Source of the DNA: Polyangium mundeleinium
Lineage (GTDB): Bacteria; Myxococcota_A; Polyangia; Polyangiales; Polyangiaceae
Length of the DNA: 64,000 nucleotides
NCBI RefSeq assembly: GCF_028369105.1
Contig: NZ_JAQNDO010000001.1
Span: 6,294,501 to 6,358,500, forward strand
Reading direction: 5' to 3'
The position numbers were made by a program, and so were the translations under genes. The notes beneath the pieces were generated by a model that searched no databases, had not been told where the DNA came from, and worked only from the letters and a program-made list of their open reading frames with translations. The number at the start of each line of letters is the position of its first letter. The first letter of the stretch is position 1. Shown one piece after another: positions 39,553 through 48,391 of the stretch.

Positions 39553-40274
39553 GATTGTTCCCCTGACAGGGTCGCCATCACCTGCTCGAAATTGCGCTCG
39601 ATGGGCTCGATCTCGGCCGGCGAGAAGAGGCGCTTCTCCCGGAGATCCCGGATGCTCGCGCGAACGTTGTCTCTGATCGACAGGAGGAAGCGGCGCTCGG
39701 CCTCCTCGTCGGCGGCGGAGACCCGCGCAAGCCCCCGCTCGAGCTCCGCGAACAGCGGTTCGATGTCGCCGCCGCAGCGGACCTTGCGCCGGAAGGCTTC
39801 GAATTGCGCATGCTGCGCCTTCCACCACCGGACGTCGACGACCGTCACCTCCGGGTTCGCCGCGTGGAATCGGTCGGCCTGCACCATGTGCCGCTTCACC
39901 CAGGCGACGAACCGCTCGAACTGCGCGGCCCCCGGGTACCCCTCGCAATGCATCCAGATGAGATCGAGGCCCCAGGCCATACGAACCGAAAAATCCTTCA
40001 GGTACGGCTCGAGCTCACCCACGAACATCGAGACGAACAGGAGCCGCCGGCCGCTGTCGAGGATGGACCACTGGGCGAAATGCACGGTATCGATGATGTC
40101 GAGCACGGTCGGCCCCGTCGCTTTGCCATCCGAGGGCCCATGCAGGACCCCCTGGAGGCGCTCGACGTACCGGAGCGCGGGGAGCGAGGGGACGAAGCCC
40201 TGCAAGATCGGCGTGACGAGCACGAGCGATCGCACGCGCGAGGGCGGGGCGACGATGGGTTCCTTTTCACGCAT
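39549..40274 (-). CDS. Conserved protein of unknown function, partner of the DyP-P450 fusion
   Basis: The protein has 241 residues; GGAG lies 5 bp before the ATG. The chain has SLVLVTPILQG, then a block DTVHFAQWSILDSG-RRLLFVSMF and LEPYLKDFSVR. This block (HFA-x-W/F ... LLF-x-S-x-F/Y-x-G ... YL-x-DF) I associate with uncharacterised proteins found next to heme peroxidases, but I cannot name the family. WMHCEGYPG follows. The C-terminal third is charged and helical. No signal or membrane span. Translational coupling (ATGA) to the DyP-P450 gene and 47 bp from the patatin stop make a shared pathway likely. Confidence 0.55.
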   Translation of the reverse strand: MREKEPIVAPPSRVRSLVLVTPILQGFVPSLPALRYVERLQGVLHGPSDGKATGPTVLDIIDTVHFAQWSILDSGRRLLFVSMFVGELEPYLKDFSVRMAWGLDLIWMHCEGYPGAAQFERFVAWVKRHMVQADRFHAANPEVTVVDVRWWKAQHAQFEAFRRKVRCGGDIEPLFAELERGLARVSAADEEAERRFLLSIRDNVRASIRDLREKRLFSPAEIEPIERNFEQVMATLSGEQS

Positions 40275-40321
40275 GACGTCTCCTTGTTCATTCGTCCGGG
40301 CGACAATGCCCCCCGCAAAAC

Positions 40322-42298
40322 TCATACTTCGGGCGTGAAGCGCAGCTTCCCCGCCGGGCTGAGCCTTCGCTCGGCGAAGAAAAACGCCTCGGTCGGGTGG
40401 CGCTGTCGCCAGGTCTCCTGGAGCTCGGACCACCGGGTCATCAGATCGACGAGCGCATCCATCCGCGCCCGGGCCTGGCGGAACCATTCCTCCTCGGATG
40501 GGCTCACGGCGCCGTACCACGGCTTGTCGCTGCGATACGCTTCTTGCTCCTTTTCGAGGAGCTCGTGGAGCTCCTGCCGGAGGCCACGCGGGGTAAAACG
40601 CTGGCAGAGGTGCCCGAGCTCGACCTCCATGCGCGACATCAGGAGCAGCGTGCGCACCCATCGATGCTGCGGGAAATCGAATCGTTCGAGAAAAAGGCGC
40701 CCCGCGGTGTCGCCCTTCTCGACGAGCCGCGCGATGGTCGCGAGGTTCATGTCCAGGTTGAGCCCGCCCTCGTTTTTTTCGAGGTAGACGTGGGCGACAC
40801 GCTCGCGGTAGCCGGGCAGCGCCGCCTGGCTGTCGTCCCGGAAGCTCTGCGCCAGCTCGAAGACCGCCCATAAAAAATCCTTCATGTCGGTGATCTCGCG
40901 AAACGATGGGCTCGACGTGTGGCCGTCCCGCGGCTCGGGCAAGGACACGTCGTCGCCCTCCGCAGGGCGGCTCTCCTTCGAATGCGGCGCCTTCTCCCGC
41001 AGGTTGATCCCGAAGGTCGGAAAGCGGGGGAACCAGCTATCGAAGAAGTGGATCGGGAAGTTGATGCCGATGCCGCCGTCGCTGAACCAATGGCGCCGGA
41101 GCTCTCCCGACGCCTCGACGGTGTAGAGCGGCACCGCGCAGAGGAGCACGGGGAAGCTGAGGCTCATGCGCATCGCCACGACCACGGGCAAATGCTCGTC
41201 CATCGGAAAGACGTGGTAGCCGGGCGGGAGCGCGGCGCCCTCGGGCGCGGGCGCGGTGTCCACCATGAAGCGCACGACGCTCTCGGGGAAGAGGCGCCTC
41301 ATTTCGTGTTCCTCGAAGACGAACGACCTGTCTTTTTTGATCGTCCCGTCGAGCTCCTCCTCGGGGACAGCGCGAGGCTGCCGGACGTTGAGGTCGGACG
41401 TGACCACCTTGAAGTGAATGCCTCTCGCATGAAGCATTCCCACGGTGAGGGGCCGATCGGTGGGCAGGCCGGCCATCTCCTGGAGGCCCGCGTGCATCCA
41501 TGCGGTGAGCGGGACGTGGCCGGAGATCACGTCCCCCTCGGTGGATCCCGTGCACAGGCCGAATAGGCTCTTGCCCTCGTCGTCGTGGACGTGCCGGACG
41601 CTCGCGAGGAGCGAGCCCGCGATTCCACCGAGATAGGCGCCGGACACGAGGAAAACCCCGCAAAGGGACAAACCAAGGAGCAGGGGGAGCCACGAGAGCT
41701 CGCCCGCGCGTGGCGTCGGGAGATGGTGCAGGATGGACAGGAAGAGCGCCGCGGCCGGGACCACGACGACGAGGGAGACGAGCGCGCCGACGCACGCGCC
41801 CCACCGCCGCCCCCGCGTGTAGCCTTCACCGGGGCAAGCCGCGCAGATGGAATCGATATCTGCCTTTCGCATTTCAGCAAGGAGGCGCCGAGCGGGAGGG
41901 CGCATGCGTTTTTGCGCTCCGTCTGGCCGCTGCCGGTCACGCAGGCGCTTCGCGAGGAGGAGCACTTCGAAGATCGGGCGAGCCTGCGCGGTCGGCTGGA
42001 AGAGCCCCATCAAAAAACCCTCCCGGTCGAGGTCCTCTTGCATGCGCTCGAACCGGGCGAAGCCACCTCCGTCGGCGCGGCCATACTCGGCCGCCGCAGC
42101 GGCCGCGGCCGCGATGGCCCCGGCCGAGGCGCCGCCAATGCAACGGAAGCGGCGCTGCTTGGCGAGCCGGAGGACGGCCGACGGATACACGACGCCGCTC
42201 GTGACGCCGCCCTTCATGACGAGGTCGCACCGCGCGTCGTCGTCGTCCGGTACGCGTCGGTAGATCTCATTGCAATCGCTGCTTGTTCGATCGTTCAT
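40322..42298 (-). CDS. Patatin-like phospholipase with internal membrane segments
   Basis: The protein has 658 residues. The patatin signature is complete: oxyanion loop KGGVTSGVVYP at ~29-39, GGASAGA with nucleophile Ser58, and FSDGGIG with Asp407. Between them, residues ~165-250 contain two hydrophobic spans (ACVGALVSLVVVVPAAALFL, LPLLLGLSLCGVFLVSGAYL), an unusual insertion placing the enzyme at a membrane. Patatins hydrolyse acyl esters of phospholipids and galactolipids. The C-terminal ~200 residues are helical and charged. It is the first gene of the operon with the unknown protein and the DyP-P450 fusion, consistent with supplying free fatty acids for oxidation (inference). Confidence 0.82.
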   Translation of the reverse strand: MNDRTSSDCNEIYRRVPDDDDARCDLVMKGGVTSGVVYPSAVLRLAKQRRFRCIGGASAGAIAAAAAAAAEYGRADGGGFARFERMQEDLDREGFLMGLFQPTAQARPIFEVLLLAKRLRDRQRPDGAQKRMRPPARRLLAEMRKADIDSICAACPGEGYTRGRRWGACVGALVSLVVVVPAAALFLSILHHLPTPRAGELSWLPLLLGLSLCGVFLVSGAYLGGIAGSLLASVRHVHDDEGKSLFGLCTGSTEGDVISGHVPLTAWMHAGLQEMAGLPTDRPLTVGMLHARGIHFKVVTSDLNVRQPRAVPEEELDGTIKKDRSFVFEEHEMRRLFPESVVRFMVDTAPAPEGAALPPGYHVFPMDEHLPVVVAMRMSLSFPVLLCAVPLYTVEASGELRRHWFSDGGIGINFPIHFFDSWFPRFPTFGINLREKAPHSKESRPAEGDDVSLPEPRDGHTSSPSFREITDMKDFLWAVFELAQSFRDDSQAALPGYRERVAHVYLEKNEGGLNLDMNLATIARLVEKGDTAGRLFLERFDFPQHRWVRTLLLMSRMEVELGHLCQRFTPRGLRQELHELLEKEQEAYRSDKPWYGAVSPSEEEWFRQARARMDALVDLMTRWSELQETWRQRHPTEAFFFAERRLSPAGKLRFTPEV

Positions 42299-42495
42299 AC
42301 CGCTTTCCCCACGCCTCACGCCGCAGGTGCAACCGTGAGGCCACGCGCGCCGCCGAGCGCCCCGGCGGCCGCGGCTTGCTCGAACGTCACGAGAAAAACG
42401 CCTGCCGCGTCGATCTCGTGGCGTTCGGTTCGGCCGGTGTTCGCGGGAGGGAGGCGGGCAGGGGAGGCGGGCAGCGGTGGCAGGGCCTTGCGTGA
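42299..42495. other. Intergenic region between hydrolase and patatin operons
   Basis: These 197 bp hold the likely promoter of the patatin operon (not recognisable). At the left-operon end, an inverted repeat (42486-42505, CCTTGC/GCAAGG arms with 8-nt loop) overlaps the hydrolase stop codon and may be a terminator or processing hairpin. Confidence 0.35.
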
Positions 42496-43443
42496 TCAGG
42501 CAAGGCGCGGAGCTTCGGCGCGCGCCCAGAAGGCGCGCAGGATCCGGAGCACCTCGTCGGGCTCCTCGACGTGCGCGAACGAGCCGCTGCGCTCGAGGAC
42601 ATGAAATTCGGCCGAGGGCGCGAAGGTCAGGAACTGGCGCTGCAGGGCAGGGTAGAGCGCCCGGTCGAAGCGGCCGGCGAGCACGAGCATCGGGACGGCC
42701 ACGTCTTTGAGCCGCGGCCGGAAGTCCGGAATGCGGGCGACCTCGCCGCCGATGATGAAATCGACGTCGGCCCCGCAAAACAGCGGATACAGCTCGACGT
42801 TGCGAGCGCCCGGCTCCGTGGCGAGCCGGCGGGCGTTGTCGGGGTTGAAAAACCGCACGAGCGGCGCGGCCACGGAAAACTCCCGCTGCATGCGCGGATC
42901 GGTCGAGGGAATGCCCTCGGCGCGCATCGCCTCGATCCGCGCCCATACCTCCGGACACTGGTTCGCGAGCTCCCGGTTGATGTTGGCATGGTTTTGCTGC
43001 CACATCTCCGGGCTGTGCACGCTGTTGGCGAGGACCAGCGTGCGCACGAGGGCAGGGTGGTCGAGGGCTAACGCCTGCGCGAGGAGCCCGCCGTACGAGA
43101 ATCCGTACAAATGTACGGGACCGACGCCGAGGGACCGGAGCAGCGCGGCCACGTCGGCGACGTCGCTCTCGAACGTGATCGACCGCAAATCGGCGGGGAC
43201 GTCCGAACGGCCACGCCCATGGAGGTCGACGTACACGACCCGATGGTCGGCGGCGAGCGCGTCGAAATGCGGGTGAAAGATCACGTGCGAGCCGGCGGGG
43301 CCGAGGCCGGAGAGCAAGACCACGGTCTCGCCCGCGCCGGCCTGCTCCACCCAGAGGCGATGCCCGCCGACGTCGTGGAGCCGCCCGTCCGGGTGAACGA
43401 ACGATCGAGGCTCCACGGGCGCGGCAGGTTTGTCCGTGCTCAT
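42496..43443 (-). CDS. Alpha/beta hydrolase, proline-iminopeptidase-like
   Basis: The protein has 315 residues. VVLLSGLGPAGSH is the oxyanion region, GRGRSD follows, GFSYGG is the nucleophile elbow (Ser around residue 115), and the acid and His lie in AGRFDRALYP and GSFAHVEEPDEV. Such enzymes cleave small amides or esters, including N-terminal residues of dipeptides. The ATG overlaps the preceding ATP-grasp stop (ATGA), so it is translated with it. It is the last gene of the five-gene left operon. Within this cluster it may trim a peptide conjugate or an ester intermediate; that is inference. Confidence 0.78.
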   Translation of the reverse strand: MSTDKPAAPVEPRSFVHPDGRLHDVGGHRLWVEQAGAGETVVLLSGLGPAGSHVIFHPHFDALAADHRVVYVDLHGRGRSDVPADLRSITFESDVADVAALLRSLGVGPVHLYGFSYGGLLAQALALDHPALVRTLVLANSVHSPEMWQQNHANINRELANQCPEVWARIEAMRAEGIPSTDPRMQREFSVAAPLVRFFNPDNARRLATEPGARNVELYPLFCGADVDFIIGGEVARIPDFRPRLKDVAVPMLVLAGRFDRALYPALQRQFLTFAPSAEFHVLERSGSFAHVEEPDEVLRILRAFWARAEAPRLA

Positions 43444-44717
43444 GCTTGCGCTCCCTTGGAATCGTCGAGCCAGAGCCGCCGCTCGATGTCACGGATCTTG
43501 TGGTAATCGGCGTGCACCTGGGAGCGGTCCGCGTGCGCGAGGACCACGAAGCCGAGGTCCAGGCTGCCGAAGAGATCCCTCGTGGGCTCGAGACAATCTC
43601 CGTTCCGGAAGCGGATGGCCGAGAAATGGTGGCTCACGAGCGCCTCGACCTCGCCGAAGATCTCGACGTTCCGCACGATGCCCGGCCTTCGGACGATCAG
43701 GAAGACCACGAGGACGTGGGTTTGCAGGCCAAACCCTTCCCGGACGTGCCCGAGCCGGGCGAAATAACGCACGGTCCGGTCCACCTGGCTGTCGCCGGTC
43801 GCGATGCGGCAGAACCTCGGCTGTCCACCGCCGTGCGGGCGCGCGCCGATTTCGATGAGCCGCGGGCCCTCCCGGGTGAGCATCAGCTCCACGTGCGCCG
43901 CGCCGAACCGGAGCCCGACCGCGTCGAGCACGCCACGCGTGTAGCCGATCAAGCGTTCGATCCCCGGTGTTTTCGGGGACAACCATTCCATGCGCTCGTA
44001 GACCGCCATGTACGGGCCGTTGTCCACCTTGTGGTAGCGGCACACGTCGGTGACGGTGTGTTTTCCCTCGTAGCTGAACGTATCCACCACGTATTCGGTG
44101 CCGGTCACGTATTCCTGCACGAGGAGCCGATCGTTGACGATGCCGAGGCGGTTCGGGCGACCCAGCATCGAATCGAAGACCTCCCGCCACCCTTCGCCGC
44201 GGGGCACGCGGGTGACGCCGTCGGTGCTGGCGCTCTTCGGCGGCTTGATCACGAGGTCCCGGCCGGCGAGGCTCGAACGGCGGAGCCACGCGTCGACCTC
44301 GTCGGCGTCGCTCGTGCAGAGCTGCCGGAGGATGGGGAGGCCGGCCCGGGCCACGGCCGCCGCCATGTCGCCCTTGTGCCGGCGCGCGCTCGCCTTCTCG
44401 GGGTCGTTGGCGACGTCCGGGACGACGAGGGGCGCAAGCGCGTCCGCGAGCTCCACGCCGGACTCGCAGCCGGGCAGCACGCACCGAGGGCCGAGGGCCC
44501 GCAGGCGCTCCACGAGGGGTTCGAGGTCCTCGGTCGCGGTGAGGATCGTCTGGAAGTGCTCCGGCCGGTAGGAGGCGGCGTAGACGGCCGGCGGCGCAGG
44601 GCTGGAGGCGACCGCCACCACCGGGACGCCGGCCGCCTTGAACGCGGGCGCGAAGAGGGCGCCCGAGGAGTAGGGGTCGACGATCACGACCGGCCCGTTC
44701 GGGTCACTGCGAGGCAT
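43440..44717 (-). CDS. ATP-grasp ligase (amino-acid/carboxylate-amine ligase type)
   Basis: The protein has 425 residues. N-terminal VVIVDPYSSGALFAPAF is a typical pre-ATP-grasp domain. The ATP-binding core has AAVARAGLPIL, RDLVIKPPKSASTDGV, LVQEYVTGTEYVVDTF, and the metal-binding segment HVELMLTREGPRLIEIGAR-PHGGG. This set fits the L-amino-acid ligase branch, which makes peptide bonds through an acyl-phosphate. It overlaps the upstream hydrolase by 14 bp and the downstream one by 4 bp. With the second ATP-grasp gene at 46976 it suggests two sequential couplings in one pathway. Substrates unknown. Confidence 0.82.
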   Translation of the reverse strand: MPRSDPNGPVVIVDPYSSGALFAPAFKAAGVPVVAVASSPAPPAVYAASYRPEHFQTILTATEDLEPLVERLRALGPRCVLPGCESGVELADALAPLVVPDVANDPEKASARRHKGDMAAAVARAGLPILRQLCTSDADEVDAWLRRSSLAGRDLVIKPPKSASTDGVTRVPRGEGWREVFDSMLGRPNRLGIVNDRLLVQEYVTGTEYVVDTFSYEGKHTVTDVCRYHKVDNGPYMAVYERMEWLSPKTPGIERLIGYTRGVLDAVGLRFGAAHVELMLTREGPRLIEIGARPHGGGQPRFCRIATGDSQVDRTVRYFARLGHVREGFGLQTHVLVVFLIVRRPGIVRNVEIFGEVEALVSHHFSAIRFRNGDCLEPTRDLFGSLDLGFVVLAHADRSQVHADYHKIRDIERRLWLDDSKGAQA

Positions 44718-45651
44718 GGTCGCCCTCCGCGCAGGCGAGCCGGGCGGCCCGGCTGCAGAACCTCGCCCACGCGTCCTCGACCGCAGGGCTGAGCCCTCGC
44801 GCGCGGACGGCCGAGTGCACGAGCCCGGGCTCGATCACGAGGTCGACGGGGATGCCATGCGCGCGGAGGCGGCTGGCGTAGCTTTCCGCGTCGACGCGGA
44901 GTGAATCGAGCTCCGCGCCCATCAGGTACGCAGGCGGCAGGCCATCAAAGGCCCCGCGGACGAGCGGAGAGACGTACGGATGCTCGACCTGCGTGGGATC
45001 GGGGGTGTAACAGGCTGTGTAGTATTCCATTTCGCCACCTGTGAGCAGCGGCGCGTCGGCGCCGCCGCGGCGCCAGCGGGTGAAGTCGAGGACCGGGCTG
45101 ATGAGGGCCTGGCCGCGGAGCGAGGGGCCGCCGCGGTCCCGGGCCATCATGGCGACGGCGACGGCCATGTTCGCGCCGGAGCTGTCGCCGGCGAGGACGA
45201 TGCGGTCCGGGTCGACGCCGAGCCGCGCGGCCTCGACGACGATGCCCGAGAGCGCGCCGTAGCAATCCTCCAGGGCCGCCGGAAACGGGTGCTCGGGCGC
45301 CATCCGGAAGTCGGGCGCGACGGTGACGAGCCCCGAGCGGCTGGCAAGCTCGGCGACGACGGTGTTATGCGTCTCCAGCGAGCCGACCACGAATCCGCCG
45401 CCGCGAATGTAGACGAGCAGGCCGCGGCCCACCGGGGCGCGCGGGCGATAGACGCGCACCCGCAAGCGCCGCCGCCCGTGGGCGACCACGTCGTCGGTGA
45501 GGGTCACGTCCGGCGGAATTTCATACGGGAACTCCCGGGTGAGCCCGAGATAGAGGGCGCGCTGCTCCGCGAGGGGGCGCGTGTAGAAATCGGGCGGCAT
45601 GGCCCGGTTGCATCGGTCGATGAATGTCTGGAGGCCGTCGGCGAGGCGCAT
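44704..45651 (-). CDS. Alpha/beta hydrolase of the hormone-sensitive-lipase (Aes) family
   Basis: The protein has 315 residues. The family motif HGGG appears as YIRGGGFVVGS, with His replaced by Arg. The nucleophile elbow is LAGDSSGANMAVAV, with catalytic Ser around 160; acid and His appear in YLMGAELDSLRVDAE and EPGLVHSAV. RMAPEHPFPAALED is also typical. The enzymes are esterases or deacylases of small acyl esters. The start abuts the MFS stop without a gap and the end overlaps the ATP-grasp gene. In the cluster it could remove an acyl protecting group or cleave a conjugate (inference). Confidence 0.8.
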   Translation of the reverse strand: MRLADGLQTFIDRCNRAMPPDFYTRPLAEQRALYLGLTREFPYEIPPDVTLTDDVVAHGRRRLRVRVYRPRAPVGRGLLVYIRGGGFVVGSLETHNTVVAELASRSGLVTVAPDFRMAPEHPFPAALEDCYGALSGIVVEAARLGVDPDRIVLAGDSSGANMAVAVAMMARDRGGPSLRGQALISPVLDFTRWRRGGADAPLLTGGEMEYYTACYTPDPTQVEHPYVSPLVRGAFDGLPPAYLMGAELDSLRVDAESYASRLRAHGIPVDLVIEPGLVHSAVRARGLSPAVEDAWARFCSRAARLACAEGDHASQ

Positions 45652-46974
45652 TCAATCCTCCTCGGGGGCGCTCGGGGCGCCGGTCGGGGTCGAAGGGCAG
45701 GGCGAAAGGGCGCGGCCACGCGCGACAGCCCAGCGCTGGGCCAGGCCGTCGCGGATGCCGCGGCGGAGCAGCACCGGCAGGCAGAGGCAGGTCCCGAGGC
45801 CGCCGATCCACACGGCGCCGCGGAGGCCCATGAGCTCGATGGTGAGGGACGCGATCAGGCTGCCGAGCGGGATCGTTCCCCATAACAAGAACCGCTGGAC
45901 CGCGTTGATCCGGCCGAGCAGGTGCGGGGGCGTGGCCGTCTGGCGCAAGGTGAGCGAGGTCGGGCCGAACGCCCCTTCGCCGGCGCCGTGCAGCACGCTG
46001 GCCGCGACGAGGGCGACGGCCGAGCCCGCGCTCCCGGCGACCGGAATGAGCACGAGGCCCGTGACCGACACGCAAGCGCTGGCGACGAGCGTGGTGGCGA
46101 CGCCGAGCCGGTCGACGAGGCGGGACGAGAGCAGGTTTCCAATCGGGAAGCCGAGCGCCGCCGCGCCGACGACCACGCCGCAGCCGGTCGGGCCGAGGCC
46201 CAGCACGTGGCGGCAATACAGCACGAGGCTCGCCTCGATCATGCTGAGGAAGAGCACGTAGACGGCGCCGCACAGAATCACGGGCTCGAGCTCGGAATGG
46301 CCAAACACGAAACGGAGGCCTTCGCGAATGTCGTCGAGCATCCAGCCGGGCTTGCGGGCCCTCGGCGCGCGCGCTGGCTCGCGGTGCCGGATCGCGGCGA
46401 CCGAGAGCACGGAGAGCACGAACGAGCCCGCATTGGCGGCCACCGCGACGACGGGCCCGAGGACGGCGATGACGGGCCCCGCCAGCACGGGCCCGAGCGT
46501 CCGCGACACGGATTCGGAGAAAAACAGGCGCGCGTTGCCCCGCTGCAAATCGCGCGCGTCCGGGAAGAGCTCGGGCAGATAGGACGTGTAAGCGACCTGG
46601 AAAAAGAGCGTCGCCGTGCCGGCGAGGGCGACGAGCACGAGGAGCCAGGGCAGCGAGAGCACGGAGGTGAAGGCGAGCGCCGCGATCGTCAAGAAGATCG
46701 CGGCTTGCGAGGCGTCGCAGAGGATCATCGTGAGGCGCCGCGGCAATCGGTCGACGACGGCCCCCGCCGGCAGGCCGAACAGCAAAAAGGGGACGAAGAG
46801 GGCAAAGGGGAGCAGCGCCGCCTCCGAGGCCGAGGCGCCGATCACCGTGACGGCCAAGAGAGGCAGCGTGAGCACCATGAAGTGATCACCGAGCAGGTTC
46901 AGCGACTGGCCGGCCCACAACACACGGAAATCACGCCGGGCCGAAGCGGCGGCGTCGCTCGTCTGTGTCGTCAT
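45652..46974 (-). CDS. MFS exporter (EntS/MFS_3 type)
   Basis: The protein has 440 residues with about twelve membrane spans. The start block FRVLWAGQSLNLLGDHFMVL and the loop GAVVDRLPRRLTMILCD (motif A-like) fit the drug/siderophore exporter branch of the major facilitator family. The second half has the symmetrical GNLLSSRLVDRLGVATTLVA. The gene starts 1 bp after the ATP-grasp stop and ends exactly at the start of the next hydrolase gene. In a biosynthetic operon this is the probable product exporter and self-protection factor. Confidence 0.85.
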   Translation of the reverse strand: MTTQTSDAAASARRDFRVLWAGQSLNLLGDHFMVLTLPLLAVTVIGASASEAALLPFALFVPFLLFGLPAGAVVDRLPRRLTMILCDASQAAIFLTIAALAFTSVLSLPWLLVLVALAGTATLFFQVAYTSYLPELFPDARDLQRGNARLFFSESVSRTLGPVLAGPVIAVLGPVVAVAANAGSFVLSVLSVAAIRHREPARAPRARKPGWMLDDIREGLRFVFGHSELEPVILCGAVYVLFLSMIEASLVLYCRHVLGLGPTGCGVVVGAAALGFPIGNLLSSRLVDRLGVATTLVASACVSVTGLVLIPVAGSAGSAVALVAASVLHGAGEGAFGPTSLTLRQTATPPHLLGRINAVQRFLLWGTIPLGSLIASLTIELMGLRGAVWIGGLGTCLCLPVLLRRGIRDGLAQRWAVARGRALSPCPSTPTGAPSAPEED

Positions 46975-46975
46975 G

Positions 46976-48256
46976 TTATTGTCCGCCTCCCGCGGCCTTG
47001 GGTGTCATCTTGGCGTGCAGCTTGATCGCGTGCGCGGCCACCTGGGCGCCGACGGCGCACTCCACCGCGGTTTTTCCGGACACGACCACGTACGCATACC
47101 GGCTCGTGACATGGCCGGCCGGCGGCAGTTCGAGGTATTGCCCGGGCGCTGCGAGGGCAGCCGCGACGTCCACGGAAACCGGAAGCGCAGTCTTGTCCAC
47201 CTCGACGGCAGAGACCGTCGTGTCCTCGACCGGATAGAGGAAATGCACTGAGGCGACCCGCAGCCGGCTCGGCGTGACGCGCAGCGGGCGTCCACACGCG
47301 ACGTCCACGGCGACCTGCCCCGGATCGATGCCGGAGGCGACCCAGCCGACGTAGGGGATGAGGTCGCCGCCCAGGCGGGCGTTGATTTCGATCACCTTGG
47401 GACCGGCCTCGGTGAGGCGCAGCTCGGTATGCGTGATCCCGGTCCGGAAGCCGACCGCGCGGTGCGCCGCGTCGAGCACGCGGAGCAGCGCCGGGTCGAG
47501 CAGCAGCGGATCCCGCGCGTCCACGACGTGCCCGATTTCCTCGAAATGCGGGGGGAAGCCGAGGATCTTGCGCGCGACGAAGAGCGGGATCGGGCGGCCG
47601 TTCACCCACGCGGCGTCGACGCTGATCTCCGGCCCTTCGAGGTATTCCTCGACGAGGACGCTCGCGTCGTAATGGGGGACGCCGTCCTCCGTGGACGTCC
47701 TGGCGTGGTGATAGGCGGCGGCGAGATCGTCGGGGCTCTCGACGCGGCTCACGCCGATGCTCGCGCCGAGCGCTCGTGGCTTGACGACGACCGGATAACC
47801 GATCTTCCACGCCGTCTCCGCCGCTTCCTCGACGGAAGACACCAGCTTGGAGATCGCCTGCGGCACGCCGGCCGCGGCCAGGGCAAAGCGCGTCTGGTGT
47901 TTGTCGCGGCACCGGCCGACCGCGACCGGCGCGGTGCCCGGCAGGCCGAGGGCCTCCGCGACGCGGGCCGCGTGGACCATGCGAATCTCGTCCCAGCAGA
48001 TCACGCCGTTGATCGCGACGCGCGCCGCGACCTCGCGGGCGGCGGCGATCATGGCCTCCGCGTCGAGCGTGTCGACGATCTGGTGATCCGCGATGTACGA
48101 CCGTTCCCACGTGGGCTCCCGGTCGAGGAAGAGAAAGACCCGCGCGGACGCGGAGATCATGCGCAAGAGATATTCGCGGTAAAGGTGATACCCGCTGCTC
48201 ACGAGCAGGATGGTGGGGCGGCCGTTCGGGTCTGCGTTCGGGTGGGTCGTGGGCAT
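46976..48256 (-). CDS. ATP-grasp ligase, first gene of the left operon
   Basis: The protein has 426 residues; GGAG 7 bp upstream supports MPTTHPNADP. The N-domain TILLVSSGYHLYREYLLRM is followed by a typical linker and ATP-grasp core: QTRFALAAAGVPQ, YPVVVKPRALGASIGVSRV, LVEEYLEGPEISVDAAW, and metal site HTELRLTEAGPKVIEINARL-GGD. It is closest in style to biotin-carboxylase-like ATP-grasp enzymes of natural-product pathways that activate an amino acid or carboxylate. It differs clearly in sequence from the ATP-grasp at 43440. Transcription starts from the shared divergent promoter region. Product amide or ester unknown. Confidence 0.85.
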   Translation of the reverse strand: MPTTHPNADPNGRPTILLVSSGYHLYREYLLRMISASARVFLFLDREPTWERSYIADHQIVDTLDAEAMIAAAREVAARVAINGVICWDEIRMVHAARVAEALGLPGTAPVAVGRCRDKHQTRFALAAAGVPQAISKLVSSVEEAAETAWKIGYPVVVKPRALGASIGVSRVESPDDLAAAYHHARTSTEDGVPHYDASVLVEEYLEGPEISVDAAWVNGRPIPLFVARKILGFPPHFEEIGHVVDARDPLLLDPALLRVLDAAHRAVGFRTGITHTELRLTEAGPKVIEINARLGGDLIPYVGWVASGIDPGQVAVDVACGRPLRVTPSRLRVASVHFLYPVEDTTVSAVEVDKTALPVSVDVAAALAAPGQYLELPPAGHVTSRYAYVVVSGKTAVECAVGAQVAAHAIKLHAKMTPKAAGGGQ

Positions 48257-48308
48257 CGTGGTCTCCTGGTTTCTCGTCGTGGGGGTCGAGCCCCTCGGCG
48301 CCGGCTCC

Positions 48309-48324
48309 CTCAAGCGTCGTGCCA
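48309..48324 (-). promoter_or_regulatory. Sigma54-like -24/-12 element for the left operon
   Basis: On the minus strand the sequence is TGGCACGACGCTTGAG: a perfect TGGCACG -24 box, correct spacing, but GA instead of GC at -13/-12. It points toward the ATP-grasp gene start at 48256, ~40 bp beyond the predicted start of transcription. The imperfect -12 box lowers confidence. Confidence 0.4.
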
Positions 48325-48372
48325 TCGAGCCCCGCTCCCCTCGCGGCGCGGGATCCAGCGCATTTGTCGCGG

Positions 48373-48391
48373 GTTCGTCGGCCGGACGAAC
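48373..48391. promoter_or_regulatory. 19-bp palindrome, candidate operator
   Basis: GTTCGTC-GGCCG-GACGAAC has 7-bp perfect arms. It lies between the two sigma54-like elements in the divergent promoter region, where an activator or repressor shared by both operons would bind. A second, weaker inverted repeat (TTTGC-N8-GCAAA) is at 48400-48417. Confidence 0.4.

Noticed and set aside
46976-48256. Carbamoyl-phosphate synthase or biotin carboxylase
   Set aside because: It is too short for carbamoyl-phosphate synthase and sits in a biosynthetic operon without the partner subunits.
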